Counted from the first letter of the stretch, positions 34,735-45,126 are shown. The stretch: 64,000 bases of DNA from Planctomycetota bacterium (GCA_021776785.1 JAJFFF010000035.1:1-64000); one strand, 5' to 3'. The notes: generated by a model not told the origin, from the sequence alone. Numbers and translations: made by a program.

Positions 34735-34931
34735 GTCACGGGGGGGCTTTCTCCGGGGCGGCGTTTGTCGGGCTCGGGACCAAAGCGAGCCGGCGCTGAT
34801 TCGACCAGGATTGCGTGGGGTGCCGGTCCTACCGCGTCGTCGCGCGCGACACGATGTTTTGCCGCATGCAGTGCAAGAGCGCGCAAGCGCGAATGGAGCC
34901 TGGGTGATCGCGGCGTGGATTTTCGATTGAT
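34735..34931 (+). pseudogene. Decayed partial copy of zinc-ribbon membrane gene
   Basis: Read in the frame of 34768, this stretch gives GLGTKASRR-stop-FDQDCVGCRSYRVVARD and then TMFCRMQCK. It aligns with GLGTRASRRFFDLYCEACPS and the ribbon of the intact gene at 34079. A TGA at 34798-34800 replaces a Phe codon. A one-base insertion after QCK shifts the frame, and KREW...GDRGVDF resumes in the next frame. The second zinc knuckle has lost a cysteine. Only the last 60 or so codons are detectable. Confidence 0.8.
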
Positions 34932-35041
34932 GGCGAGAAACGGACACGCCGCTGCGGCCCACCGATGAATCGTGATGGCGGCTCGGCGCAGGGTTTAACC
35001 CGCGCGCTCGACGAGTAGGCCGCGCGCTGCGGCGTGCGCCT

Positions 35042-35368
35042 CTAGGAGTCCGACTTCTCGTAGCCTAGGTCCTTAAAGATCTGGAAGATCTCGGACCACG
35101 TCGGGAACGGCTTTTGGTGCACGCTCTTGAACTCGTTCACCGCGTTGATGAACTCGAGCACTTCGGCGGACATGCGGTATTCGTTGATGCGCCGCTCGAC
35201 CTTGCGTCGTTCCGGCTGCTTGCGGCGCTCCTTGGCGACCGCTTGGGTTTGCTGGCGGCGCTCGCCATCACGACGTTCGTCGTCGCGACGCTCTTCTTCG
35301 GCCGCACCGGCGCCACTTTGTGCCGCGCCTTTCCCGTTGTTTGTCTTGTTGTCCCGTCGCGTTGTCAT
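35042..35368 (-). CDS. Highly charged small protein
   Basis: The 108 residues divide into a disordered N-terminal two-thirds rich in Arg, Glu, Asp and Gln (EEERRDDERRDGERR...) and a more ordered C-terminal segment (SAEVLEFINAVNEFKSVHQKPFPTWSEIFQIFKDLGY). The latter resembles a small helical domain and argues for a real gene. It starts 2 bases after the stop of the surface protein upstream on the same strand. Family not recognised. Confidence 0.55.
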   Translation of the reverse strand: MTTRRDNKTNNGKGAAQSGAGAAEEERRDDERRDGERRQQTQAVAKERRKQPERRKVERRINEYRMSAEVLEFINAVNEFKSVHQKPFPTWSEIFQIFKDLGYEKSDS

Positions 35369-35369
35369 G

Positions 35370-37250
35370 TCAATCCCGCAGCTGATGTAGCTCCACTCTT
35401 ATCGGTCCCGTGGATTCCCCCTCTTGAATCGTGACACGGCGACACTTGTACCTTTGCGAAACGCCTTCGCTATCGGGCAACACCACGTACACGTCGTATT
35501 TCCCGCTCTTGATCGGTGTTCCGGGGCTAAGCCACCGGGTCTCCGTCTCATTGCGAGAATTCACCAAAATGATCTGCTTCGGCTGCACAACTTGGCGAAG
35601 TTGCTTCTCCACCTCGTCAAAAAACTGAAGGTCGAGGGTGCCGTGGCCCGAAACGACGAGATCGAGTTCGATCGCGCCGGTGGTCGGCCCAATCACGACC
35701 TTTTCAAACGTCGGGTTCGATGAGGGGCTGGTGACCAGATCCGGCTGGATCCAATACGTCCCCGGCAACAACCCGAAGATGCGATAGGTCGCATCCTGTT
35801 TTGCGTACGCGCGCCGCACCTCTTCGAACTGCTCGCGCCCGTGCTTTCCGCGCACACGCTTGGCGACGATGACGCGCACGACGCCTTCGACCGCCGTTTG
35901 ATTCGAGCGACGAATCGTCCCGTACACTTCCGCGCCGCGCTGCGCCGACAACAGGCCCACGTCCGTCGCCTGCCCGCCGAAGACTTCGATCTCTTTTGTG
36001 ATCTCTGCGAATTCGCGCGCCAGGATGCGCAACTTGTAACGACCCTCGGGCACGTTGTAGATCGTGAATTCGCCCGTCTTGGAGAACGTCGAGAGTTGCT
36101 GCGCGCTATGGCCGATGCCGCGCAACGAAGCATGGTAGTGCAGGAGCGGCTGCCCGTCCGTGCCGACGACCTTGCCGGTCACGCGCCCGTTCTTGCGCAG
36201 ATAGATCGTTACTTTGGAGTTCGGCTTGACGAGGCCCGGCTCGTCGGGCATCACGATCGTCTTCTTGTCGATGTTGGCCGTCACGATGAAGCCGGGCTTC
36301 TCGATCACCTGGCCGCCCAGCCCGCTGAACTTCGCGATCCCCAACGAGTTCGTGAGTTTGCGCCGCCCCGTCTTCGTGCGCGGCATCGGGTCACCGGCCG
36401 GGAGGACCGACACTTCGACGTTGGCGACCGGCATGTTCGTACCCCGCCACAGGACCGTCACCTCCATGCCGAAGCCTGTGTCGAGATAGTGCGTGCCCAA
36501 GTCGCGATTTTCGCCCGGCTTCAACGCAGGCTCGGCGGTCCACGGCGCGGGCAGATGGTCATCGGGGTACACCTCAACGGTGAACTTGCCGTGCGGAATG
36601 TCTCGGTACTCGAAATACCCATCCGCGTCGGTCTTTGTGAAGTGCTGCTTGCGCGCGAACCGCGCGAACACTTCGGAGTGTGTTCCTTGCGGCGTGTACT
36701 CAACATGCACACCCACCGCGGGCGTTTCGTCTTCGTACATGACGCGTCCGCGCGCGCTGCACGCCGGCATCAATACGATGACGTGTTCTTCGGCGAACTT
36801 CGCGCGCGGAACGGTCGTCCACGAGTAGCCCTTGCGCTCGACCCACAGGTTCCAGAAGTCGCGCGGGAGGTCTGTTAACTCAAACGAACCGTCGGAGCGG
36901 GACCGCACCGTCTTCGCCTTCCGCAACTCACCCCACAGCGGAATCTCGTTGTCTTTTTCGAACTTCAAGTACGGCTTCAACGCGTGGATTTCCGCGCCCC
37001 CGAGCGGCTTCTTGGTGATGCCATCGATCACCTTGCCGCGCAGCGTGCCGCTCTGCGCCGGAATCACTTCGTTCCGGCTGGGTGGTAATTTCACGGCCGG
37101 AGGCGGGGCCTCGACGACGGGGAGCGACGGCCGCTCCGGCTCCAACTGCAACAGGTAGATGAGCGCCGCAAGGCCGCCCAGGGCGCCCAATAACGCCAAA
37201 ACCACCGTCGCGCGACGCTGGGTGTCATCTCTTCCGGTTTTTCGATCCAT
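35370..37250 (-). CDS. Carboxypeptidase-regulatory-like repeat surface protein
   Basis: The 626 residues begin with a membrane anchor (VVLALLGALGGLAALIYLL). Several beta-sandwich modules of the CarboxypepD_reg type follow: GTLRGKVIDGITKKPLGGAEI with SDGSFELTDLP, ADGYFEYRDIPHGKFTVEVYP, GRVTGKVVGTDGQP and GAEVYGTIRRSNQTAVEG. There is no catalytic motif. Predicted extracytoplasmic structural or adhesive protein, a type plentiful in planctomycetes. Likely co-transcribed with the charged small protein and preceded by dinB. Confidence 0.7.
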   Translation of the reverse strand: MDRKTGRDDTQRRATVVLALLGALGGLAALIYLLQLEPERPSLPVVEAPPPAVKLPPSRNEVIPAQSGTLRGKVIDGITKKPLGGAEIHALKPYLKFEKDNEIPLWGELRKAKTVRSRSDGSFELTDLPRDFWNLWVERKGYSWTTVPRAKFAEEHVIVLMPACSARGRVMYEDETPAVGVHVEYTPQGTHSEVFARFARKQHFTKTDADGYFEYRDIPHGKFTVEVYPDDHLPAPWTAEPALKPGENRDLGTHYLDTGFGMEVTVLWRGTNMPVANVEVSVLPAGDPMPRTKTGRRKLTNSLGIAKFSGLGGQVIEKPGFIVTANIDKKTIVMPDEPGLVKPNSKVTIYLRKNGRVTGKVVGTDGQPLLHYHASLRGIGHSAQQLSTFSKTGEFTIYNVPEGRYKLRILAREFAEITKEIEVFGGQATDVGLLSAQRGAEVYGTIRRSNQTAVEGVVRVIVAKRVRGKHGREQFEEVRRAYAKQDATYRIFGLLPGTYWIQPDLVTSPSSNPTFEKVVIGPTTGAIELDLVVSGHGTLDLQFFDEVEKQLRQVVQPKQIILVNSRNETETRWLSPGTPIKSGKYDVYVVLPDSEGVSQRYKCRRVTIQEGESTGPIRVELHQLRD

Positions 37251-37268
37251 GGAATATTGCCGCGCAGT

Positions 37269-38513
37269 CTACAGCGGCTCCTTCGGCTTGCCGATGGCCT
37301 CGTCTGTCTGGTTTTCCGGGTCGTTTTCCCGTGAAGAGCGCAACCGGTTATTGAATACGCTGCCGCGCCGCACCGCGGTTACACCAAATCGAGCACGGAG
37401 GGCGTCGACCGCCTCATCGACGGCCGAATCGTCCGGGGTGGCCGCCGAAAAAAGCGATTCCTGGCTCGAAAACCCTGCAACGCTGATCCCGAGGAGGCGC
37501 ACGGGCTCCCGGTTTTTCGCCACCTCCTCGGTGAACAACGCGTCGGCCGCGTCGAGTAGTGGACGGGTGGTCCACGTCGGGGCCGCGAGCGTGCACTGCC
37601 GCGACACCGTGCGGAACGGCTCGTAGCGAGCCTTCAAGGTGACCTTGCGCCCCTTCAGGCCGTGACTCCTCAGCCGTGCCGCCACCTTGTCGACCAGCGC
37701 GATCAGCACCGCGCGCAACTCCGCGCGATCCGTGAGGTTTTGCGAAAACGTCGTCTCGTGGCCGACGGATTTCGGTCCGCGCGCCGTGACGACCGCGCGG
37801 GCGTCGCGTCCGCGCGCGAGATCGCGCAGCCGCGGGCCGTTGCTCCCGAACGCCTTTTTCAGCGCGCGGTCCGACGCCTGCGCAAGATCGCGAAACGTGT
37901 GCATCCCCATGCGCGTGAGCGCGGCCGCGCCCTTCGGACCGACGCCCCACATGCGGCGCACGTCGAGCGGAGCGAGAAACTCCTCGAGGCCTTCGGGGTG
38001 CGCGACGACCAAGGCGTCCGGCTTACGAAGATCGCTCGCGATCTTGGCGACGAACTTGTTCGGGGCGACGCCGACGGACGCGGTGAGCTGGATTTCTTCC
38101 CGGATGCGCGCACGCAACTGCGTGGCAGCCGCCACGGGTCCGCCGAACAAACGCTCGCAGCCGGTGAGATCGAGAAACGCCTCGTCGACCGACAGGGGTT
38201 CGACCAGCGGCGAATAGTCTTTAAAGATCGCGAACACGGCGCGCGAGACTTGGGCGTATAGCTCCATCCGCACAGGCAAGAACACGCCCTGCGGACAAAG
38301 ACGGGCCGCGCGCACCAACGGCATCGCGCTATGCACTCCGTAGCGGCGCGCTTCGTACGACGCGGCACTCACAACACCGCGCGCGTCCTTCGGTCCGCCA
38401 ACGATGACAGGGCGACCCTTGAGTTCCGGCTGCTCGCGGATTTCGACCGACGCATAGAACGCATCCATGTCCACGTGCAAGATGGCGCGCGCGCCGTTGG
38501 GCCACGGCTTCAT
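37269..38513 (-). CDS. dinB: DNA polymerase IV (Y family)
   Basis: Translesion polymerase of 414 residues. Metal ligands appear in ILHVDMDAFYASVE (Asp15) and in PLSVDEAFLDLTG. VSAASYEARRYGV and the little-finger domain with GHETTFSQNL are family features. The C-terminal tail past the little finger lacks an obvious QLxLF-type clamp motif. The ATG at 38513 follows the ddl stop directly; an ATG at 38552 inside ddl is possible but adds 13 atypical residues. No LexA-like site was found. Confidence 0.92.
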   Translation of the reverse strand: MKPWPNGARAILHVDMDAFYASVEIREQPELKGRPVIVGGPKDARGVVSAASYEARRYGVHSAMPLVRAARLCPQGVFLPVRMELYAQVSRAVFAIFKDYSPLVEPLSVDEAFLDLTGCERLFGGPVAAATQLRARIREEIQLTASVGVAPNKFVAKIASDLRKPDALVVAHPEGLEEFLAPLDVRRMWGVGPKGAAALTRMGMHTFRDLAQASDRALKKAFGSNGPRLRDLARGRDARAVVTARGPKSVGHETTFSQNLTDRAELRAVLIALVDKVAARLRSHGLKGRKVTLKARYEPFRTVSRQCTLAAPTWTTRPLLDAADALFTEEVAKNREPVRLLGISVAGFSSQESLFSAATPDDSAVDEAVDALRARFGVTAVRRGSVFNNRLRSSRENDPENQTDEAIGKPKEPL

Positions 38514-38514
38514 C

Positions 38515-39477
38515 TCAAGAACCTGCCAGCGCGCGATCGACGATGTGCCCAACCAACTGCGAAAACGTCATGCCCGCCGCGACCGCAGACTTCGGAAAGA
38601 GCGAGTTCGCGGTGAAGCCCGGCATCGTATTGGTTTCCAACACGACGAGGCTCTGATCCGGGCGCATGATCACGTCCGTGCGCGACAGGCCCGCGAGTCC
38701 AAAGATCGCGTGCGCGGCAAGCCCAAGCGCTTGAATGCGTTGTGTGGACTCCGCGTCAATCGGCGCGGGCGCAATCTCCTCGGTCACGCCGTCGGCGTAC
38801 TTCGCGTGATAGTCAAACCACGCGTTGGGAGCGCGAATCTCGACGACGGGGAGCGCCATCGGCGTCCCGTCGTCCCCCTCAAGCACCGGCGCTGTGAACT
38901 CACGGCCAAGCTCGCGGCGTTCGACCAACAACTCGGGCGCGGCCACGCCGAGCTCACGCACGGCACGTTCGTATTCCGCTTCGTCCGCCACGAGGCGGAG
39001 CCCGAGCGACGAACCCTGCATCGGATCTTTCACGACCACCGGAAACCCAAGGGTGTCGCGCACGTCAGCAACGGACGCGGTCGGCGCGACCAAGTCGGGC
39101 GCGCACTCGATCCCGTGCGCTTGGAGCAAACGCTTCGCACGAATCTTGTCGCGCGCGCGCGCCGAACCTGCCATCCCGCTTCCGGTAAACGGCAGGCCGA
39201 TCGTTTCCAAAAACCCCTGGATCGTTCCGTCCTCGCCGAACGGCCCGTGCAGCGCGAGAAAACACACGTCGCAGTGGCGGGCGCGTAACGCCTGCGCACC
39301 GGCCAGCGCATCGGCGCATTCGTCCCCGGCCACGTTCCACCGTCCGTCGCGTTCGATCCGAACCGGGATGACGAAAAACCGCTCCGGGTTGAGCGCTTCG
39401 ACCACCTGGTGGCCCGTCTGCAGACTCACCTCGTGCTCCAGAGACGGTCCACCAAAAAGGACTGCTACATTCGTCAT
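38515..39477 (-). CDS. ddl: D-alanine--D-alanine ligase
   Basis: ATP-grasp ligase for peptidoglycan precursor synthesis, 320 residues. VLFGGPSLEHEVSLQTG at the N-terminus, PFTGSGMAGSARARDK, PVVVKDPMQGSSLGL in the ATP-binding lid, and VLETNTMPGFT with the Mg ligands at the end are family hallmarks. The ATG at 39477 begins at the expected place. Its stop is one base upstream of the dinB start, suggesting co-transcription. Confidence 0.93.
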   Translation of the reverse strand: MTNVAVLFGGPSLEHEVSLQTGHQVVEALNPERFFVIPVRIERDGRWNVAGDECADALAGAQALRARHCDVCFLALHGPFGEDGTIQGFLETIGLPFTGSGMAGSARARDKIRAKRLLQAHGIECAPDLVAPTASVADVRDTLGFPVVVKDPMQGSSLGLRLVADEAEYERAVRELGVAAPELLVERRELGREFTAPVLEGDDGTPMALPVVEIRAPNAWFDYHAKYADGVTEEIAPAPIDAESTQRIQALGLAAHAIFGLAGLSRTDVIMRPDQSLVVLETNTMPGFTANSLFPKSAVAAGMTFSQLVGHIVDRALAGS

Positions 39478-39617
39478 GGGAAGTTGGTCGCTGCGGCCGA
39501 ACCCGGAATGTACCACCCCCCTCTCCCGCTGCATCCGCGTCAAGCGCCGGAGTGGCGCATGCGCGGTCTTGTCACGTCGTCACGCGGGGCATCATGGGCC
39601 GGCGCCGAGGGGCGCGG

Positions 39618-40925
39618 TTACCGGAGGTCGCTCGCGTCGACGGCTTCCAGCGGCGAGAGCTCGACGGTCTGCTCCGGCTGCGGCCGCCCGGCCGCCTCGA
39701 ACCAGCGCCGATACTTCGCCTGCATGGCCGCGCGGACGGCTTGGGGCGAGTCCGCGCCCGTCGCGTTCTTCAGCGGAGCGAATTCTTCCTCGCGAATCGA
39801 CTCCACGACGGTGATGGAATCCGCTTGCGGGAAGAGATCAAACAAGAAGCGCTCGAACTTCAGGCCGGGCTGACGCACGACGCCTTGGGGCGTCCACGCG
39901 CTCACCTGTTTTTGCGCGACATGCAACGGAAGTCCCGCTTCCAACGCACCGCGCAAGAACGGAAGTCGAAACGCGTGCACCGCCATCGAACCCAACCGCC
40001 ACGCCAGGCGGCCGTCGTCGGTGCGCGCGGCCGCCATCGTCGAAGGCAGTTCGCTGTACTCGATGAGCGCCGGCCGCCCGTCGCGCAACACGACGACGCC
40101 GAGCTTTTCGTCGGGGCGCCGTTTCTCGATGATCTTGGTCACCAGCGGCGCGTCGCCGGTTAGGAGTGCACCAATAAAGTCCAGATCCACGACCCGGAGG
40201 AGCGGGTTGTCCACCTGAAACGTCACGACGCACTCGATGCCGGCGTCTTCCCACGCGCGCAACACGCCGTTGGTCTCTAAGCCGAGGATCGCGCCGCCGT
40301 GCCCATCAGGGCTCAGGAACGGGTCGCGCGGCGAGCGGAGCAACACTTGGCCGTCACGATCGAGCGCGGGCAGCGATGCCTGCATCGAAAACTGCAGTTG
40401 ATCCGGCTCGTACCCGAAGCAGTCGTGCGTTTGAAAAAACGAGCGAATGGCAGCGTCGGTTGTGCGTCCGGTCGTCACCGCGAGAGGCGGAAGCGTCCCA
40501 AAGTCGCGCCCGGCACGGACGAGGTGTTCGAGCAACAGCTGAAAGAGGCTGCGGCTCGACTGCGGTCCGATGGGGTATGTGCCCTTGGGCCCGTCCCATC
40601 CCAAGCGCGATGCTTGGCCGCCCGCAAGCAGCGCAAACGCGACCTTGCCTGCCCGCAACGCCTGCACGGCCGCGCGCGCGGCGCTGGGATCGGCTTCCGC
40701 GTGCACCGGCCGGTACGAAGGGATGGCGAGCCGACTCGAGTCGAGTTCCGGCTCACGCGGCGCCACTTGGTGGGCACGCAACGTGGCCAGCGTGTCCCAG
40801 CCGACCAGCTCAAGCGCGTCCGTCAAACCGGTCGCGTCCGCTCCGTCGAGCGTGTTTAGGTGTGCGGCGAGTGAGGCCTGGCCCGCGGCGATGAGTTGTT
40901 CGGACGGCGAGCTCCGAGACCCCAT
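39618..40925 (-). CDS. UDPGP-family UDP-sugar pyrophosphorylase
   Basis: The 435 residues belong to the eukaryote-like UDPGP type (UAP1/UGP) rather than the bacterial GlmU/GalU type. The uridine-binding loop AGGQASRLGWDGPKG lies at 101-115. QVDNPLLRVVDLDFIG and KLGVVVLRDGRPALIEYSELP follow the UAP pattern. It probably makes UDP-GlcNAc from UTP and GlcNAc-1-P, though UDP-glucose is possible. It lies 4 bases downstream of fabF in the same direction, so the fatty-acid operon may extend into it. Confidence 0.8.
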   Translation of the reverse strand: MGSRSSPSEQLIAAGQASLAAHLNTLDGADATGLTDALELVGWDTLATLRAHQVAPREPELDSSRLAIPSYRPVHAEADPSAARAAVQALRAGKVAFALLAGGQASRLGWDGPKGTYPIGPQSSRSLFQLLLEHLVRAGRDFGTLPPLAVTTGRTTDAAIRSFFQTHDCFGYEPDQLQFSMQASLPALDRDGQVLLRSPRDPFLSPDGHGGAILGLETNGVLRAWEDAGIECVVTFQVDNPLLRVVDLDFIGALLTGDAPLVTKIIEKRRPDEKLGVVVLRDGRPALIEYSELPSTMAAARTDDGRLAWRLGSMAVHAFRLPFLRGALEAGLPLHVAQKQVSAWTPQGVVRQPGLKFERFLFDLFPQADSITVVESIREEEFAPLKNATGADSPQAVRAAMQAKYRRWFEAAGRPQPEQTVELSPLEAVDASDLR

Positions 40926-40929
40926 CGGC

Positions 40930-42168
40930 CTACTGGAAGCGCGCCATCAGCAAAGAGACGTTATGCCCGCCAAAGCCAAGCGAGTTCGACAGCAAGTGGT
41001 CGATCTGGAAATCGCGCGCCTCGTTCGGCACGTAGTCCAGGTCGCAATCGGGGTCGGGCGTCTCGTAGTTGATCGTCGGGTGGATCACGCCCTCGTGCGC
41101 CATCAGCGCACACAGTGCCAGCTCCAACCCACCGGAACCGCCGAGCAGATGGCCCGCCATCGACTTGCTCGACGAAACCGCGAGCTTGTCCGCATGTTCA
41201 CCGAACACGCGGCGAATCGCTTTCGTCTCGGCGGCGTCGTTCAACGAAGTCGAAGTACCGTGGGCGTTGATGTAGTTAACGCGTTCGGCGTCCACGCGCC
41301 CGTCGTCGAGCGCATTTTTCATCGCCCTGGACGGGCCGTGGCCCTCGGGCGTCGGCGCCGTGATGTGGTACGCGTCCGCCGTCATGCCAAAGCCCTTGAC
41401 CTCGGCGTAGATCGTCGCGCCGCGCGCCTTGGCGTGCTCCAGCTCCTCGAACACGAGCATGCCCGCACCTTCGCCCATGACGAACCCGTCGCGGTTTTTG
41501 TCGAACGGCCGCGACGCTTTGGTCGGGTCGTCGTTGCGCGTCGACATCGCCTTCATGTTCGAGAACCCAGCCATCGCCAACTCGGTGATGGTGGCCTCCG
41601 AACCGCCGCTGACGACGACGTCGGTCTCGTTGTTCCGAATGGAACGGAACGCCAACCCCAATGCATGGGACGCCGACGCACACGCGGACGCGGTGATGTA
41701 GTTCGGACCGCGCAGGCCGTGACGGATCGAGATCTGTCCCGCCAACGCATTGATCATCAGCATCGGAATGAAGTGCGGCGTCACGCGGTGAGCACCGCGC
41801 TCCTGCAGCACCTTGTGGTTGGCCTCAATCGATGACAGCCCGCCGATCCCTGAGCCGACAATGACGCCGCAGCGATCCAGGTCGGCCTTCTCGAAGTCGA
41901 TGCCGCTATTCTTGATCGCCTCGTCCGCAGCGACGACGCCGTACTGCGTGAAGAGGTCGAGCTTCTTCGTCGCGCGACCGAAGTACGCGGCGGAATCGAA
42001 GCCATCGATCTCGCACGCAATCTGGCACGCCAACGTCGTGGGTTCATAGCGGGTCAGCCGGCGCGCGCCGCTACGCCCAGCCTTCGCAGCCGACCAGATG
42101 GTCGGCGCGTCGTTGCCGAGAGCGCACATCGCGCCCACGCCGGTGACGACCACGCGACGAGTGGACAT
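40930..42168 (-). CDS. fabF: 3-oxoacyl-ACP synthase II
   Basis: Chain-elongating ketoacyl synthase, 412 residues. Catalytic Cys163 lies in [11 protein letters not shown], and the two catalytic histidines in [11 protein letters not shown] and [19 protein letters not shown] closes the family pattern. It condenses malonyl-ACP with acyl-ACP. Starts 3 bases after acpP. Confidence 0.95.
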   Translation of the reverse strand: MSTRRVVVTGVGAMCALGNDAPTIWSAAKAGRSGARRLTRYEPTTLACQIACEIDGFDSAAYFGRATKKLDLFTQYGVVAADEAIKNSGIDFEKADLDRCGVIVGSGIGGLSSIEANHKVLQERGAHRVTPHFIPMLMINALAGQISIRHGLRGPNYITASACASASHALGLAFRSIRNNETDVVVSGGSEATITELAMAGFSNMKAMSTRNDDPTKASRPFDKNRDGFVMGEGAGMLVFEELEHAKARGATIYAEVKGFGMTADAYHITAPTPEGHGPSRAMKNALDDGRVDAERVNYINAHGTSTSLNDAAETKAIRRVFGEHADKLAVSSSKSMAGHLLGGSGGLELALCALMAHEGVIHPTINYETPDPDCDLDYVPNEARDFQIDHLLSNSLGFGGHNVSLLMARFQ

Positions 42169-42171
42169 GGG

Positions 42172-42420
42172 CTACTTGACGTTTTCTTGGATGTATTTGA
42201 TCGCGTCCCCGACGGTTTGGATCTTCTCCGCATCTTCGTCGGGAATGTTGAGATCAAACTCGTCTTCGAACTCCATGACCAGCTCGACCGTGTCGAGGGA
42301 GTCCGCTCCGAGATCTTGAATGAACGAGGTTTCCTGAGTGATCTTGTCGCGGCTAGCACCCATCTGCTCGCACACGATCTCGATCACCCGCTCCTCGACG
42401 TTTTTTAGTTCCTCAGCCAT
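42172..42420 (-). CDS. acpP: Acyl carrier protein
   Basis: An 82-residue acidic carrier. [20 protein letters not shown] contains the phosphopantetheine-accepting Ser41. Sits between fabG and fabF as in most bacteria. The 68-base gap on its fabG side could hold an internal promoter. Confidence 0.95.
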   Translation of the reverse strand: MAEELKNVEERVIEIVCEQMGASRDKITQETSFIQDLGADSLDTVELVMEFEDEFDLNIPDEDAEKIQTVGDAIKYIQENVK

Positions 42421-42488
42421 CGAAATAGTCTCCCGCTGGTGAATTGCCGCGCGATTCGTCGCGACAGCATATCCCCAGGCGTGTTTTG

Positions 42489-43220
42489 CTACCAGCCCCC
42501 GCCGAGGGTCATGCCCCCGTCAACGGCGATCACTTGTCCGGTTACATACGACGCCGCGTCCGACGCCAAGAAGGCGACCACGTTCGCAACGTCCTCGGGA
42601 GTGCCTACACGGCGCAGCGGGGTCGCCTTAGCCGCCATTCCGGCGGCGTCCTCTCCGAGAATCTTAGTCATGTCAGTCTCGATAAATCCCGGCGCCACGA
42701 CGTTAGCCGTGACGTTACGCGATCCCAGTTCCTTAGCGAACGAGCGGGTCAGTGAGATCAACGCCCCTTTGCTGGCGGCGTAGTTCGTTTGGCCCGCGTT
42801 GCCCGTAAGGCCAACGACCGACGAAATGGTAATGATACGACCCGTGCGCTGTTTCATGAAGGTTCGATACAGCGCCTGAATCATTTGAAACGAGCCCTTG
42901 AGATTGACATCGATCACGTCATCCCAGTCCTGTTCGGACATCCCGAGGGCCAGTTGATCGCGCGTCACCCCGGCGTTGCACACCACAATATCGCAGCGGC
43001 CGAGGTCACTTACGACCGCTTTGGCCACGCTCTTGGCGTCGCCGGCGTAGCCGTGGGCGCGGTCGGATTCCAGCGATTTTGCCGCATCCTTGGCCCGCTC
43101 CTCGGTGGTAGCGGTTAAGGCGACCTGAGCGCCGCGCGCGAGCAGTCCCTGCACGATCGACCGTCCGATCCCTCGGGATCCGCCGGTGACCAGGGCGACC
43201 TTGCCTTCGAAGTCATTCAT
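42489..43220 (-). CDS. fabG: 3-oxoacyl-ACP reductase
   Basis: NADPH-dependent short-chain dehydrogenase, 243 residues: [10 protein letters not shown] at the nucleotide site, CNAG, and the catalytic set Ser134, Tyr147, Lys151 ([16 protein letters not shown]). It reduces beta-ketoacyl-ACP in elongation. The start is set by an ATGA overlap with fabD. Confidence 0.94.
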   Translation of the reverse strand: MNDFEGKVALVTGGSRGIGRSIVQGLLARGAQVALTATTEERAKDAAKSLESDRAHGYAGDAKSVAKAVVSDLGRCDIVVCNAGVTRDQLALGMSEQDWDDVIDVNLKGSFQMIQALYRTFMKQRTGRIITISSVVGLTGNAGQTNYAASKGALISLTRSFAKELGSRNVTANVVAPGFIETDMTKILGEDAAGMAAKATPLRRVGTPEDVANVVAFLASDAASYVTGQVIAVDGGMTLGGGW

Positions 43221-44134
43221 GCCAATACCTCGTCCAAGGCGGCACGGTCTGCGCCGCGTTCGATTTTTTTGATGAGCCCACACAGCACACGGCCCGGGCT
43301 CAACTCCACAAAGCGCGTGGCGCCGTCGGCCAGTGCGCGACGAAGCGAAGCTTCAAACATCACCGGAGACGTAAGTTGCTTCACAAGATTGCCGCGCAAC
43401 TCCTCTAGGTCCGTGGTCGGCTCGCCGGTGACGTTGCCGATCACGGGACAGCGCGCGTCGTGAAACGTAACGCTCGCGATCGCTTCACTCAGCTTTTCGC
43501 GCGCGGGCTCCATAAGCGGCGAGTGAAACGCGCCAGCGACTTCGAGACGTACCGCACGGCGGAAGCCGCGCTCGGCGGCCAACGCTTCCGCGCGATCAAG
43601 CGCCGCAACATCGCCGCTGATGACCACTTGGCCCGGCGAGTTTAGGTTCGCGACCACGCAGACACCGCCTTCGACCGTCGCCTCGCGCACGATGCTCTCC
43701 GCGTCTTCGCGATTCGCACCGAGAATGCTCGTCATGCTCGACGCAACCGCATCACTCGCTGCTTGCATCGCTTCGCCGCGCGTTCGGACGAGGCGGACCG
43801 CGTCTTCAAGGTCCAACACGCCCGCGGCGTAGAGAGCTGTGTATTCGCCTAAGCTCAACCCGAGGGCGACGGTGATCGCGCTTCGGTCGAGTTCACCACG
43901 GTCCTCGGCCGCCGCCATCGACGCGGCCGAGGTCGCCAAAATCGCCGGTTGGCATACGTCGGTGCGCGTCAGTTGTTCCGCGGGACCGTCGGCGCACAGC
44001 TTCAGCAGATCAAAGCCGAGCGCTTTTGACGCGCGACGAAAGACATCCGCCGCCGCCGGGGACGATTCCGCCCAAAAGACGCCCATGCCGACGCGTTGGG
44101 CGCCTTGGCCCGGACACAGGAGTGCGATGCTCAT
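43217..44134 (-). CDS. fabD: Malonyl-CoA:ACP transacylase
   Basis: 305 residues. The nucleophile Ser94 lies in GLSLGE (a GHSLGE variant), with GQGAQ at 9-13 and the catalytic His in VAGAFHSPLM. It loads malonyl onto AcpP. ATG overlaps the plsX stop (ATGA). Confidence 0.94.
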   Translation of the reverse strand: MSIALLCPGQGAQRVGMGVFWAESSPAAADVFRRASKALGFDLLKLCADGPAEQLTRTDVCQPAILATSAASMAAAEDRGELDRSAITVALGLSLGEYTALYAAGVLDLEDAVRLVRTRGEAMQAASDAVASSMTSILGANREDAESIVREATVEGGVCVVANLNSPGQVVISGDVAALDRAEALAAERGFRRAVRLEVAGAFHSPLMEPAREKLSEAIASVTFHDARCPVIGNVTGEPTTDLEELRGNLVKQLTSPVMFEASLRRALADGATRFVELSPGRVLCGLIKKIERGADRAALDEVLA

Positions 44135-45126
44135 GCGGACGACGCTCCGCGTGCGGCCGTGCGGGCCAAACCAGCGACGATGCTCTCCTTGACGTTTTGC
44201 TGAACGGCGCGCGTGCACGCGCGAATGGCGTTCGCGATGGCGCGGCGATCGGAGCGGCCGTGGCAGATCATGACGTGGCCATCCACGCCGAGCAGCGGAG
44301 CGCCGCCAAACTCCGCGTAGTCGGTCATGCCGAACAACTCGCGCATGAGTTCGGGTTGTTCTTTTCCGATGCGCTGGTGGATCTTCCCGAGGATCATTTC
44401 CGCGCAACCTTGCGATGCCTTGAGAATGATGTTCCCGACAAATCCGTCCGCGACCGCGACTTCGCAGTCGCCGCCGAAGAGACCGCGACCTTCGATGTTG
44501 CCGACAAAGTTCAGCTCGCCCTGGCGCAACAGCTTGGTCGCTTCGCGCGTAAGCTCATTGCCTTTCGCTTCCTCTTCGCCGATCGAGACGACCGCAACGC
44601 GCGGCGACGCGCATTCAAAGATCTCGCGAAAGTAATTCGCACCCATCACGCCGTACTGTTCGAGGTGATGCGGGCGGCACGAGGGGTTCGCGCCGGCGTC
44701 GATTAACAGGCACACGCCGCTCTTGTTGAGCGCGGGCATCGGGACCGCGATCCCGGGGCGGCGAACGCCTTCCAATCGTTTCAGTCCAAAACCCGCGGCG
44801 GCGACGGCGGCACCGGTCGAGCCGGCGGCAATCAGCCCTTCGGCGTGCCCACCGCGGACCAGCAAAACCGCGCGGCCGATCGACGAGTCGGGTTTGCTTT
44901 TGAGCGCCTCGACAGGCTTCTCGTTCATGCCGATAACGTCGGTGGCGAAGACGAGTTCGAGCCGGTCCATCGACGCGCCCTGCGTCGAGAGCTCCGCCTC
45001 CAAATCGGCCTGACGACCGACGAGCATGATCTCAAGTTTGGGATCGCGGGACAGGGCGAGAAGGGAACCGGCTACCTGTTCGCGCGGGGCGTGATCCCCG
45101 CCCATCGCATCCACAGCGACGCGCAC
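44131..45126 (-). CDS. plsX: Phosphate acyltransferase
   Basis: 331 residues beginning VAVDAMGGDHAP. It converts acyl-ACP to acyl-phosphate for phospholipid synthesis. GSTGAAVAAAGFGLKRLEGVRRP and DAGANPSCRPHHLEQYGVMG match the family. Follows rpmF by 6 bases, the usual rpmF-plsX-fab order. Confidence 0.95.
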   Translation of the reverse strand: MRVAVDAMGGDHAPREQVAGSLLALSRDPKLEIMLVGRQADLEAELSTQGASMDRLELVFATDVIGMNEKPVEALKSKPDSSIGRAVLLVRGGHAEGLIAAGSTGAAVAAAGFGLKRLEGVRRPGIAVPMPALNKSGVCLLIDAGANPSCRPHHLEQYGVMGANYFREIFECASPRVAVVSIGEEEAKGNELTREATKLLRQGELNFVGNIEGRGLFGGDCEVAVADGFVGNIILKASQGCAEMILGKIHQRIGKEQPELMRELFGMTDYAEFGGAPLLGVDGHVMICHGRSDRRAIANAIRACTRAVQQNVKESIVAGLARTAARGASSA

